Source of the DNA: Pochonia chlamydosporia 170
Lineage: Eukaryota; Ascomycota; Sordariomycetes; Hypocreales; Clavicipitaceae
Assembly (NCBI RefSeq): GCF_001653235.2
Contig: NW_019154050.1
Location: 397,207 to 461,206, forward strand
Length of the DNA stretch: 64,000 nucleotides
Direction: 5' to 3'
The notes under the pieces are model-generated. The model made no database searches. It was not told where the DNA came from and saw nothing but the letters and a program-made list of their open reading frames with translations. A program made the translations under genes and the position numbers. Shown here piece after piece: positions 55,923 through 64,000 of this stretch. How positions within the stretch are numbered: the first letter of the stretch is position 1; the number at the start of each line of letters is the position of its first letter.

Positions 55923-56022
55923 NNNNNNNNNNNNNNNNNNNNNNNNNNNNNNNNNNNNNNNNNNNNNNNNNNNNNNNNNNNNNNNNNNNNNNNNNNNNNN
56001 NNNNNNNNNNNNNNNNNNNNNN
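55923..56022. other. Assembly gap (100 N)
   Basis: Exactly 100 undetermined bases; a fixed-size scaffold gap of unknown true length. Confidence 0.98.
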
Positions 56023-56278
56023 GTTCCAACGTCGTCAAGGACTCTGTCAGGGTTGAAACGTAATAATTCAAGGACTTCAAGTCAGCATCTAATTCCGCCG
56101 TCCTAGGTCTAGCAAACTGCGCAGCCGCTCTCTTTATCTCCATTTCCGCCAAAAACCGAGTAGTTTTGGCCATTTCCCTATCAAGCTCACCAATACCAAA
56201 AATAATCCTGTCTTTTTCTCTGACGTTCTCTGCCATGCGCTTTTCAGCCCGGGCAATAAGTAAGCTGAAGTCTGCCAT
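56023..56278 (-). CDS. Unknown coiled-coil protein, N-terminal part (cut by the gap)
   Basis: From the ATG at 56278 the frame encodes 85 residues before the gap: MADFSLLIARAEKRMAE, REKDRIIFGIGELDREMA, ELDADLKSLNYYVSTLTE. The heptad-like spacing and charge pattern suggest a coiled coil. Such short helical frames with an N-terminal MADFSL-like start are seen in fungal hypothetical proteins; no function is known to me. The 3' end is unresolved. Confidence 0.45.
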
Positions 56279-59082
56279 GTTGCAAAACGGATTGCATTTT
56301 CCGATTTAGGTGCTCAAATACGAACGACGCGCCGCCTTTGAACGGGTGCGGTGACGACGCCAGTTGGTTCGTCGTTATCCGCAATGCCGTGCGTGGCATG
56401 ACCACCAGGCAGGGACTTTTTGTAAGTGAACGGTCGATTCAACTTTACCCGTAGACGACCGTTATGGATACACGTCCCTGGGAGTGTGTTTCATACGTTT
56501 GAACGATTCCATTCGATGCAAAACATTAGCACAAGTTTACACGCTCAAGACATATATGTGCCAAGGTAGTTTGACAGAAGGGTTATGAAACAACGAATGC
56601 TGTTGTCCAGGAACTACAACCCACCGGGGTGGAGCGGTGGAACTGAAGCGCATTTATGCGAGAAGCCATCGCCAGGCAGTGGAAGGAAGGAGACAGCTGC
56701 ATGACTTGCAGCACATTAGAGTCACCAACCTACCAAGTCAGATCCCGAAAGATCTGCTGTTTACAGGAAGTTCAGGCCCACTGCTCTTTTCCAGACATGT
56801 CGTAATGACACAACCTCCTATAACATATATCACCCTGATTTGGTCTGTCGTGGCAGTAGTATGCCCGATGGGAAGGCAATTTTGGAATATTGTCCTAATC
56901 CCGAGGGCTACCTGAATTACGCCATCCCTGGTCCGCTGCGGCCAATAGGAGCCATCGCTTAACCCTGTGAGTGCTTCCTAAAATGGAGAGTTGAATTTGG
57001 AAGCCAGTATGTTGGTGGCTGTTAAACTTCAAATAGTCTCATTCAGACGCAGGGTGTGATGTACTCACAGCCCACTACCTTACCTTCAGGTCCCAAGCCC
57101 TGCTTTCAGTCGCAAATCTCCAACGGAGTGCTCGTGCCACACCCCCACCATTTTCAGGAACATTACCCGGGCAGTGCGGGCACGAGTATTCAAGCGTGTA
57201 GCTATTATCTTACGCCGGGGTGCAACAGTACGAAGTAGCAAGGCGAATGGCTGGCGACAAGTTCGGGCTGTCGTGGCAAGTTTCCCCGAGTATCTTACAA
57301 CAGATAACTTCGTCGGGGGATAAAACCGCAGACCGGGGGTTGCCGTTGAAATCATGACGATGAAGAAGTTCGACATCGCTGGTCTTGAGAAGGCTTTACC
57401 GGAAGACGAAGATGGGGTAGGCATATACATTGTTTTAATCTATCTTGTCTAGAGCTAATAGGAGGTTGTTGTTTATACAATACGATAGCTACTGTTGGAC
57501 GCGACTTGTGATAGTAATATGCGTTGCATTGAAGCACTTTGTGCGGTTAGAGACAAAAGTGGTTATGGGGACCTCTCAGCAGGGGCAGCAACAAATCTTC
57601 TGTTGCCGCCAGGCCTGTTTGTCTCATTCTGAAGAGCCTCCTCTCGCTTTTTGGCCTCCATCATGGCATTTCTTCATGGGCTTGGAAGACATTTGCTGGG
57701 TTAAATACCTGAGCAGGGTTAGGATCAGTGCAATGAAACAGGCAATTCGGCAATATTACCGAACCAATTACTCGCAAAGTCGGAGGATGATGGTCTAGTT
57801 CCACTCTGAAACACGTGGCAGGGCTGGCCACCTTGATTGAACGCCCCAAAACTGCGGCAGCCTCCGAGTGATCCATGCAAGCACCTGAAAGTATTGGCTG
57901 ACCCTTGTATGATGGTCATGCCTGAAAGGGCAGGTGGTGTCGAGCAGGTCCCCACATCGGTCCGCTGTCAATATTTCATGGAGCCCCAGAAGTCCACGGA
58001 ATCACAACCACAAAACGTATCTTTCTCCTCGCCCCCGTCTCCAAGGTTCCAAAGGCCATCCCCTGATTATCTTGGCATGGGATAGGCAGCCTGTTCGGAA
58101 TGACGCATTTATGGCGTGATGTACGAGAGAGGGAAATGATGGTGACGCCAGACAGCTGAGGCATTGAATCTAAACATGCATCACATGCGTCAGCACAACA
58201 AGGTAGAACTGTGAACAAGGGGTCGAATCGGGATGCTCTGCGGATGTCACTAGTGGGAAAAACTCAGCCTTAAAAATGTTGACAGGTTTTGACCCACTAC
58301 TAGAGTCTGCGTGTTAAGGCGAGGACTAAAACGTTAAACGATCAGTGCCGCCACTCTGTTTAAGGCAATGTGGCGTCTCCCGAGCAGAAATTGACGGGTT
58401 GTGAATATGGAGTGGCTTGGAATCAATGCATCCATGCAACTCCATATATCGGAGAGCGTGGTTGGGAGTATCTGGTAACTAACGCAACAGCGGTCTAGCA
58501 ACAAAGCTGCACTGCAGACCTCACGTAGAGGCCCTTTGATTTGCTGAAGCGAAGAGTGAACTGCGATATCCCTGTACTCATGATGATCTGCCATCCGTCT
58601 CGGGACAATCCACGCCCCTGCCCGCCATGGTGCGGTAGGGTTGTCCTAATCTCAACTGTTCACCGGCACGGCCAGGCACGCAGGCATCTCAGTGTCATAC
58701 TGGAGCCGTAGGTGCCGCATTAGCGTTTAATAGTTACCCTCTCGATACAACAAATGTTCCCTGAGCTAACCCTGGGCCGCCCTTGTTAGCTCCTTTTTCC
58801 TACCTGCGACACCAATAACTTGGTGATAAATGTTGTCCTTGAACTAGATGGATATCATGGCTGGGATAAGTCGTACCCGTAGCTCCGAAGTGATTACGGA
58901 CGTAAAACAATAACGACAAAGAGGGATGCGCATTTCTTTGAACAAACCACAGATATTACTTCCTGGTGCTCCCTCAGCATGTCACCCACGGCACCAAGCT
59001 GCACTACTCAGCGTAAAAGTAAGGATTTACAACTCTTTGACAATGTTTTTGGGCTCGCCCTGATTTTGTATAATGAAACGGT
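56279..59082. other. Long stretch with no well-supported gene
   Basis: A plus-strand frame at about 56710-56962 (LVCRGSSMPDGKAILEY, EGYLNYAIPGPLRPIGAI) could be a last exon but has no start. 57126-57190 shows GTGCTCGTGCCAC and GGGCACGAGTA in inverse orientation, resembling a deleted pogo end pair. The rest yields no domain. The 5' part of the bZIP gene may begin near 58979. Confidence 0.35.
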
Positions 59083-59589
59083 GTGCAAGGCTCATTCGTT
59101 GCTAATCTTCCGCAAGGATCTCGCCAGACCGCTAAATTAACTCCGGAGAAATTAGAACGCAAACGAACCCTTGATCGAATTGCCCAGCGCGCAGCTCGAC
59201 AGAGAACCAAGCAATATATAGCACGACTTGAATCCACGGTCAGAGAGCTGGAATCACAAACTGCCAGTGACCAAGCGATAAGAGAATTGACCTCGCAAAA
59301 CCAAGCATTGACCGCTGAGGTTGTCTACCTTCAAACTTGTCTAACATTTAAAAATGGCATCGTGTCGTGGACGCCATTCCAAGAGTTATACCTCCAATTT
59401 CCCCGTCCTGCGGGATCGGCACTTCCTGGTCCATGGACATATCAGCAGGTCAGTGGACCTAGCAATGCGTCCGCATTTAACACAATATCACCAGCTGAGA
59501 TTTCCGGTACGACAATGTTCACGGACAAGCAACGACAACACGGACATGCCGATCAGCGCACACCCCTGGGGCATTCGTTAGTGTGGTGA
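59083..59589 (+). CDS. bZIP transcription factor (start uncertain)
   Basis: The frame encodes 168 residues. Residues ~15-50 are KLTPEKLERKRTLDRIAQRA and ARQRTKQYIARLESTVREL, a fungal bZIP basic region and start of the leucine zipper (leucines or equivalents every seven residues, continuing LTSQNQALTAEVVYL). A downstream Pro-rich segment follows, and the frame ends at 59589. An ATG at 58979 followed by a GT and an AAG acceptor (about 59012-59087) could give an extra short exon, so the true start is open. Small bZIP proteins of this shape, with a divergent basic region, are common in Sordariomycetes. The DNA target is unknown; no adjacent pathway is evident. Confidence 0.65.
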   Translation: MQGSFVANLPQGSRQTAKLTPEKLERKRTLDRIAQRAARQRTKQYIARLESTVRELESQTASDQAIRELTSQNQALTAEVVYLQTCLTFKNGIVSWTPFQELYLQFPRPAGSALPGPWTYQQVSGPSNASAFNTISPAEISGTTMFTDKQRQHGHADQRTPLGHSLVW

Positions 59590-60329
59590 TGGAATAGTGA
59601 ACATGAAATAGCCGATGCTCCTCAGGCTCTTGAACATGTGGAGTGGGAGGGAGTACATGGTCGATGCCGGGAAAGGAGGGATTGAGTAGATGAATTACTT
59701 GCTTTGGAACACTTTGAGTCCGAGGGACTTCGCTGGAAGAAGCTGAGTATAGAGAGATTTTCACAGTTTAGCAGATATTTCGACTCATTTAGACGCCTAG
59801 CCCATCGTTTCCTTTCTTCAGACTTTCTCCTGACGGTGACTTACTGCTTCGCACAATCGATCTTTCAAAAGTTGCAGTTTATCCCTTGCATAGCAGCGAC
59901 CTGATTCTAAGCACAACCAAGGTGCTTATTTCAGGGAATAACGTAGTCCACCCCCGAGTGGCCCACTTCTAACCATCGTTTGGTTACGAAGCTGGCTACG
60001 GCCGTTGTGATTGTCGTGGCTACAGCCTTAGTTCCCAGGGTTGTCGTCAATGTCATTGTTAGCACGGCGGCGACAGGCTCAATACATCCCAGGCGACCTT
60101 TCAAGGATCTGGGTATAGCCCTTGCGTTACCATTATTCCGCATGTTTGTAATCACTGCACTGCTACACATTGGCGAGGGTTGTCACACATAGAGCCTGGC
60201 TTTGTGTCAGTTCACTGTGAAGCAGATATGCGACGTAAAATAGAAGAAGTACCAATGAATGGAAGCAGCGCCAGCCGGGGCCTCGGAGGGAGAGGTCGTT
60301 TGCCGACTGTTTTACTTCACCTAACCTAC
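59590..60329. other. Region between the bZIP gene and the next gene
   Basis: Short frames on both strands, some hydrophobic (59980-60192), without family features. No gene supported. Confidence 0.35.
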
Positions 60330-61172
60330 TCAGAACTTGTACCTATGCAGATCATACGGCGCGAGGATTGTTCGACCTGTTGAGTCCGAACTCTGCGTAT
60401 CTTGACTTCGAATGGAACTGAGTGTATCCCTGGAATGAGTCATTTGACAAGTGGTGGACGGTTGAAGATTAATGATAGTGCCTGGACGGGAACTGGCGGA
60501 CAGGTGGTCTCCATTCTGCTGTTCTTCTGGTTGAGGCGGCGATAATATAGACCGCATGCTCTCGGAATCGTGGCGCCGTAGCTGTCGGCGGCCTCGTGCC
60601 CTTAAGGCAGCAGTCAGAGCAGGAGCTGACAACTGGAAATCCGTATTTGGGCTTTGCGTTGTCAAAGTTGGGCTTGTCTGCCTCTGAGGAAGATCAGCTG
60701 CCGGTACCGACATATTTGCAGGTGAAGTATCTGTCGCTGGCTGTGGCGCATCATATCTTGGTGTGATGCTTCTCCTCAGTTGTGTTGTTTCTGCACCAGC
60801 ATCTCTGGCTATGACAGCAAGATGATCAGGGAATCCACGAAAAAATGAGCGCATGAAATCTCTCTGGATGTAAATGATGCTGGGATACGGACCAATTTCG
60901 GTCTCTTTGAGCATCTCAGGCAGGAACAAATGTCGCGATATAACGTTATAAGCTCCAATGTAAGGGCGCCCACTTCTCTTTTTCACATTTGGTTCTTGAG
61001 TATTACATGGATACCCTGGCCCAATGCTCGGCAGCGTCATGGTAGCAGGCAGTTGACTCAACTTGCATTCTATTGTACGGGATGTAAATCCTAGAGCCTG
61101 CGCGTGTCGCAAAAACCTTCTTAAACATTGGTCATCAATCCCAGTACTCATTATTTCCTGTCCTTGTTCCAC
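60330..61172 (-). CDS. Unknown protein of 280 residues
   Basis: One uninterrupted frame from the ATG at 61172 (MEQGQEIMSTGID; a second in-frame ATG follows eight codons later) to the stop at 60330. The N-terminal half has a hydrophilic helical start (LRRFLRHAQALGFTSRT) and a conserved-looking core, YIGAYNVISRHLFLPEML and GPYPSIIYIQRDFMRSFFRG. The C-terminal half is Ser/Thr/Gln-rich and probably disordered. No cysteine or charged metal motif stands out. I do not recognise a family. Length and uniform composition support a real gene, but introns beyond the frame are possible. Confidence 0.5.
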   Translation of the reverse strand: MEQGQEIMSTGIDDQCLRRFLRHAQALGFTSRTIECKLSQLPATMTLPSIGPGYPCNTQEPNVKKRSGRPYIGAYNVISRHLFLPEMLKETEIGPYPSIIYIQRDFMRSFFRGFPDHLAVIARDAGAETTQLRRSITPRYDAPQPATDTSPANMSVPAADLPQRQTSPTLTTQSPNTDFQLSAPALTAALRARGRRQLRRHDSESMRSILSPPQPEEQQNGDHLSASSRPGTIINLQPSTTCQMTHSRDTLSSIRSQDTQSSDSTGRTILAPYDLHRYKF

Positions 61173-62176
61173 ATTTGGCCTAGATGTAGATAATCGGGGA
61201 AAATTTCTCAGAGCTGAGATGAATATTATATCGTAATTATCGGAAATCCGTGGGGCCTGACATGTCCAATTCTTTGAAATTGTGACACATCACATCAACT
61301 GCTTGATGAAGCGCGAGCCAAAATCTTACGAGCAACCTTGTCCGCCGAGTTGTTCAGGTGCCTTTTTCACAAGCAGGGATGCTCGGCTCTATGACCTTCC
61401 GATTGCTTGTTACCTAGGTGCCTGATGTGGAAAGGAGAAGTACGAAGTGAAGAGGCAATACTTCCTTGATCAATCTCCGAAGGTGATGTCACTGGATCCC
61501 TAAAATGCCACGCACGTCGACCTTCTTGCCTGACAATCTCACTGGTCGGTAGTTCTGAAGCCGTTCATGTATTGATGTATGCGTAGCTTCGTGCACCAGG
61601 CATGCATGTCGGGCGGCTGTCGTCTCCAAGCACCTTTGGATTCGCTAGCCAGATCGCCTGGTTTGTTTGTTGTCCTTGTGCGATTGCCTCAATGGTTACA
61701 TCAAGCTTCGCCACCTAGTATCGCCGATTGGCAAGCTCGGCGCCTCCCTAGCTGAATAACTCCCAACCCCCTTTGCTTCTTATCATGCAAACAGTCATAT
61801 TCCGCGGCGTTTCCGGTTTGTCAAATATGAATGCATTGCAATCCAGGACTTTGAGTCTGTCACCACCCCTTCACCTTTGCGCAAGGCTTTGTACGCAATT
61901 AGTCACGGGCCATTGGCCAGGGATTCAACCCATCTCGTTCACCAATCCACTACTGTCATACACCACTGGCAAAAAAAAAAAAAAAAGAGTCCATTCCTTT
62001 CGTAGAAAGTATGCCGCACAATACTGAGAAGTTGTGCCATGGACAATGACTTTCAGGCAAGCGGACATGAGAGGCATATGAGTACACCGCAAGTCGCTTG
62101 CTTTAGCAGCCCTCCTTGATAAATAATTAGACTGACGAATATTCTACACAGATTCCAACATTGTGGAAAGTCTCCA
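61173..62176. other. Intergenic with a poly(A) run
   Basis: Short frames only. An A17 run lies at about 61970-61986. A TATAAA-free promoter region for the following gene is presumed. No gene is seen. Confidence 0.35.
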
Positions 62177-62467
62177 ATGGTCTGCCTTTACTCAAATTGC
62201 GATGCCGAGCCATTCGGTACGGACATTGCACTCAATCAACATTATGTGCGTACGCACCTGAGTCAGCGTCGTCATCGAAGTAAGGGGAGGGTCTTCTGCG
62301 ATTACAACGATTGTGACCGCAGATCAAGTCCCTTTGAACGTCTTGATGGGCTGCGAAGCCATTTAAGGGCAGCGCACAAGGAATCCATAGCTTTGATTGC
62401 TGGCCACGTTGATGACCCAGCAACAGAAGGCCGAATGATACCCAGCAGAGTATCCATTGTTACTGAG
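62177..62467 (+). CDS. C2H2-type zinc-finger protein, truncated by an LTR
   Basis: Residues 1-97 contain two finger-like units: C-LYSN-C ... ALNQHYVRTH, and CDYNDCDRRSSPFERLDGLRSH-LRAAH (the second with a wide spacing). This is a usual layout for fungal hypothetical C2H2 proteins. The frame runs into the LTR at 62468, which cuts the gene, so the C-terminus is missing. Confidence 0.5.
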
Positions 62468-62663
62468 TGTCACGGGCTACGCCCGGTATCTGAGACCTGG
62501 CTCTGCCAGGTCTGTAATTAGGTTATTTCACTTAGTCTCAACGACTACTTGACCACGAGCTCGAGGGCGAGCCTCGAGCTCTGATCTTTCCATTCTCCTT
62601 AGTTTTAGATAGACAGTATGAAGGCACCCCTGTGTTGAACAAACTTGGGCTAAGCCCGTCACA
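62468..62663 (+). repeat. Solo LTR (family C) without target duplication
   Basis: It is nearly identical to 50172-50366 (TGTCACGGGCTACGCCC to GGCTAAGCCCGTCACA). The flanks CTGAG and GTCGG differ. The left side is a host gene and the right side retroelement/pogo sequence, so this is a recombination junction rather than a simple solo LTR. Confidence 0.8.
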
Positions 62664-62744
62664 GTCGGAAGCCGAGGGATGAGACGAACGGCCGGCGGTG
62701 TGGTACATGCGGCAAGTCCGGGCACAACGCGCGCACTTGCCAAA
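62664..62744 (+). pseudogene. CCHC zinc-knuckle tail of a transposase or gag
   Basis: The frame reads [19 protein letters not shown], a CX2CX4HX4C knuckle preceded by basic residues. Such knuckles end many fungal pogo-type transposases and gag proteins. The sequence joins the LINE within a few codons. Confidence 0.45.
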
Positions 62745-64000
62745 TCATCGGACGGCGTCTAATGAGGAACAAGCGGAAGAGTTGCTCGCAACCTTCTTTC
62801 CACCTCTCCCGGACGACATTGAGGAGGAGGGAGATCGACCCCAACGAGCTCCGGTGCCCATGCCGGACCTCACCATGGAAGAAATAGAACGGCGACTGCT
62901 CGCTGCCAAATCATGGAAGGCACCAGGCGAGGATGGACTACCTGTCATAGTCTGGAAGAAGGTGTGGCCAGTTGTGAAATATAGAGTCCTGGCGTTGATC
63001 CGAGCGTCATTGGAGGGAGGAATGCTACCTGACCAATGGCGACACGCAAAAATCATACCCTTGAAGAAACCTGACAAACCCGAGTACACCCTCGCGGAAG
63101 CGTGGAGGCCAATATCGTTGTTGTCGACGCTTGGCAAGGTGCTGGAAGCCGTACTCGCGGAAAGATTATCTCACGCGGTCGAGACATACGGCCTGCTGCC
63201 TACGAACCACTTCGGGGGACGTAAGCAACGCTCGGCAGAGCAAGCCTTGATGCTCCTGCAAGAGCAAGTATATGCGGCCTGGAGAGGACGTCGGGTGCTC
63301 AGTCTGATCAACTTCGGCGTCAAAGGAGCATATAATGGGGTCTGTAAAGAGAGACTAATTCAAAGAATGAGAGCCAGAGGAATACCAGAGAAGCTGCTGA
63401 GATGGATCGAAGCTTTTTGCTCGAACCGCACGGCCGCGATTATGGTGAACGGGCAGTGCTCCGACACTCGAGCGTTACCACAATCGGGCCTCCCGCAAGG
63501 CTCACCGCTCTCCCCAATTGCTTACTTGTTCTTCAACGCAGACCTGGTTCAGCGACGGATCGATGCTAACGGAGGAGCCATAGCGTTTATTGACGACTTC
63601 ACGGCCTGGGTCACGGGCCCGACGGGTCACAGCAACCGCGCTGGCATTGCGTCAATCATAGAAAGTGCTATCGAGTGGGAGAAGAGAAGCGGAGCAACAT
63701 TCCAAGTGAATAAAACGAGCATCATCCATTTCACTTGCAGTGACCCAAAATTTGATAAGTTACCTGCTGTTGTCAAGGGACGCGAGGTCCAACCAAAAGA
63801 ATGCGTCAAGGTTTTAGGCGTTTGGATGGACTCCAAGCTTAAATACCGGCAACACATCGCATATGCGGCCTCGAAAGGGTTGGAGGCAGCGCTGGAACTC
63901 AAGAGATTAAAGGGCCTCTCGGCCACCACGGCGCGCCAACTGTTCACGGCGACAGTGGTTCCGACAGTGGACTATGCATCAAATGTATGGATGCATGCCT
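62745..64000 (+). CDS. LINE reverse transcriptase, 3' part runs off the window
   Basis: The frame is open from about 62745 to the window end (over 410 codons) with no stop. It shows the RT fingers and palm: [35 protein letters not shown], a motif A that reads [11 protein letters not shown], motif [15 protein letters not shown], motif [12 protein letters not shown] and the thumb-like [15 protein letters not shown]. It belongs to a different LINE family from the one at 2109-8640. The catalytic aspartate of motif A (FDVKGAY) is Gly here, so this copy is probably inactive despite the clean frame. Upstream endonuclease is absent; the LTR junction lies 80 bp before it. Confidence 0.8.

Noticed and set aside
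57445..57798. 117-codon frame as a gene
   Set aside because: No recognisable motif, no plausible splice extension, and competing minus-strand frames of similar length.
1..64000. tRNA or rRNA genes
   Set aside because: No B-box with an adjacent cloverleaf and no rRNA-like conserved block was found by eye; a covariance-model scan would be decisive.

Overview
The window is from a filamentous ascomycete (Pezizomycotina, most likely Sordariomycetes). The signs are 47-65 bp introns with GTRNGT donors, CTAAC/CTGAY branch sites and YAG acceptors; Zn2Cys6, bZIP and C2H2 regulators; an NB-ARC relic; and Tad-like LINE, hAT, pogo/Fot, Gypsy and telomere-type RecQ helicase families. No telomere repeat, rRNA or tRNA was seen. 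There is a 100-base assembly gap at 55923-56022. The species cannot be fixed from this window. The DNA looks like an accessory, repeat-rich compartment: host genes are few, often truncated, and lie between nested transposons.

Layout. 1-2108 has no convincing gene. 2109-8640 is a near full-length Tad-like LINE on the minus strand, with frameshifts and a 342 bp element inside its RNase H domain. 9014-9719 is a broken pogo element. 9887-11643 is an intact Zn2Cys6 regulator. 13571-19719 holds two hAT transposase pseudogenes in tandem plus an LTR relic. 21060-21660 is a kinase-like relic. 22325-24109 is an intact six-exon carboxylesterase. 24773-32453 is an 8 kb pair of giant reading frames: a tyrosine-recombinase-like/zinc-finger protein followed by a tyrosine-recombinase-like RecQ helicase. 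32627-35254 is a Ginger-like DNA transposon with perfect 127 bp inverted repeats encoding a Gypsy-type integrase; it truncates a host gene that ends at 35882.

36927-37344 encodes a small cysteine-rich secreted protein. 37918-39602 is an NB-ARC pseudogene split by a MITE that itself holds a solo LTR. 41721-42696 is a C2H2 regulator gene. 43250-43440 is a relic of a GCN5 bromodomain. 44280-48888 is a 5'-truncated Gypsy element cut by a 3.17 kb inverted-repeat element (45270-48440), which carries two host-like genes (a conserved hypothetical and RNase HI) and no transposase. 49541-53303 holds LINE fragments, a second copy of the small RNase H-targeting element with a nested solo LTR, and a pogo element. 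53304-62467 is lower in transposons: an LtrA-like membrane protein, a bZIP regulator and unknown genes. 62468-64000 is a solo LTR next to a LINE reverse transcriptase that runs off the window.

The most unusual signals are these. (a) A small element with 5 bp target duplications is inserted at the same codon of the RNase H domain in two different LINE copies, in opposite orientations. Part of it matches the leader of the Ginger-like integrase gene. (b) The Ginger-like element has perfect iteron-bearing ends. (c) The 45270-48440 element resembles a gene-capturing ('Pack') transposon. (d) In the recombinase/helicase pair the second frame has no upstream ATG and overlaps the first in the +1 frame.
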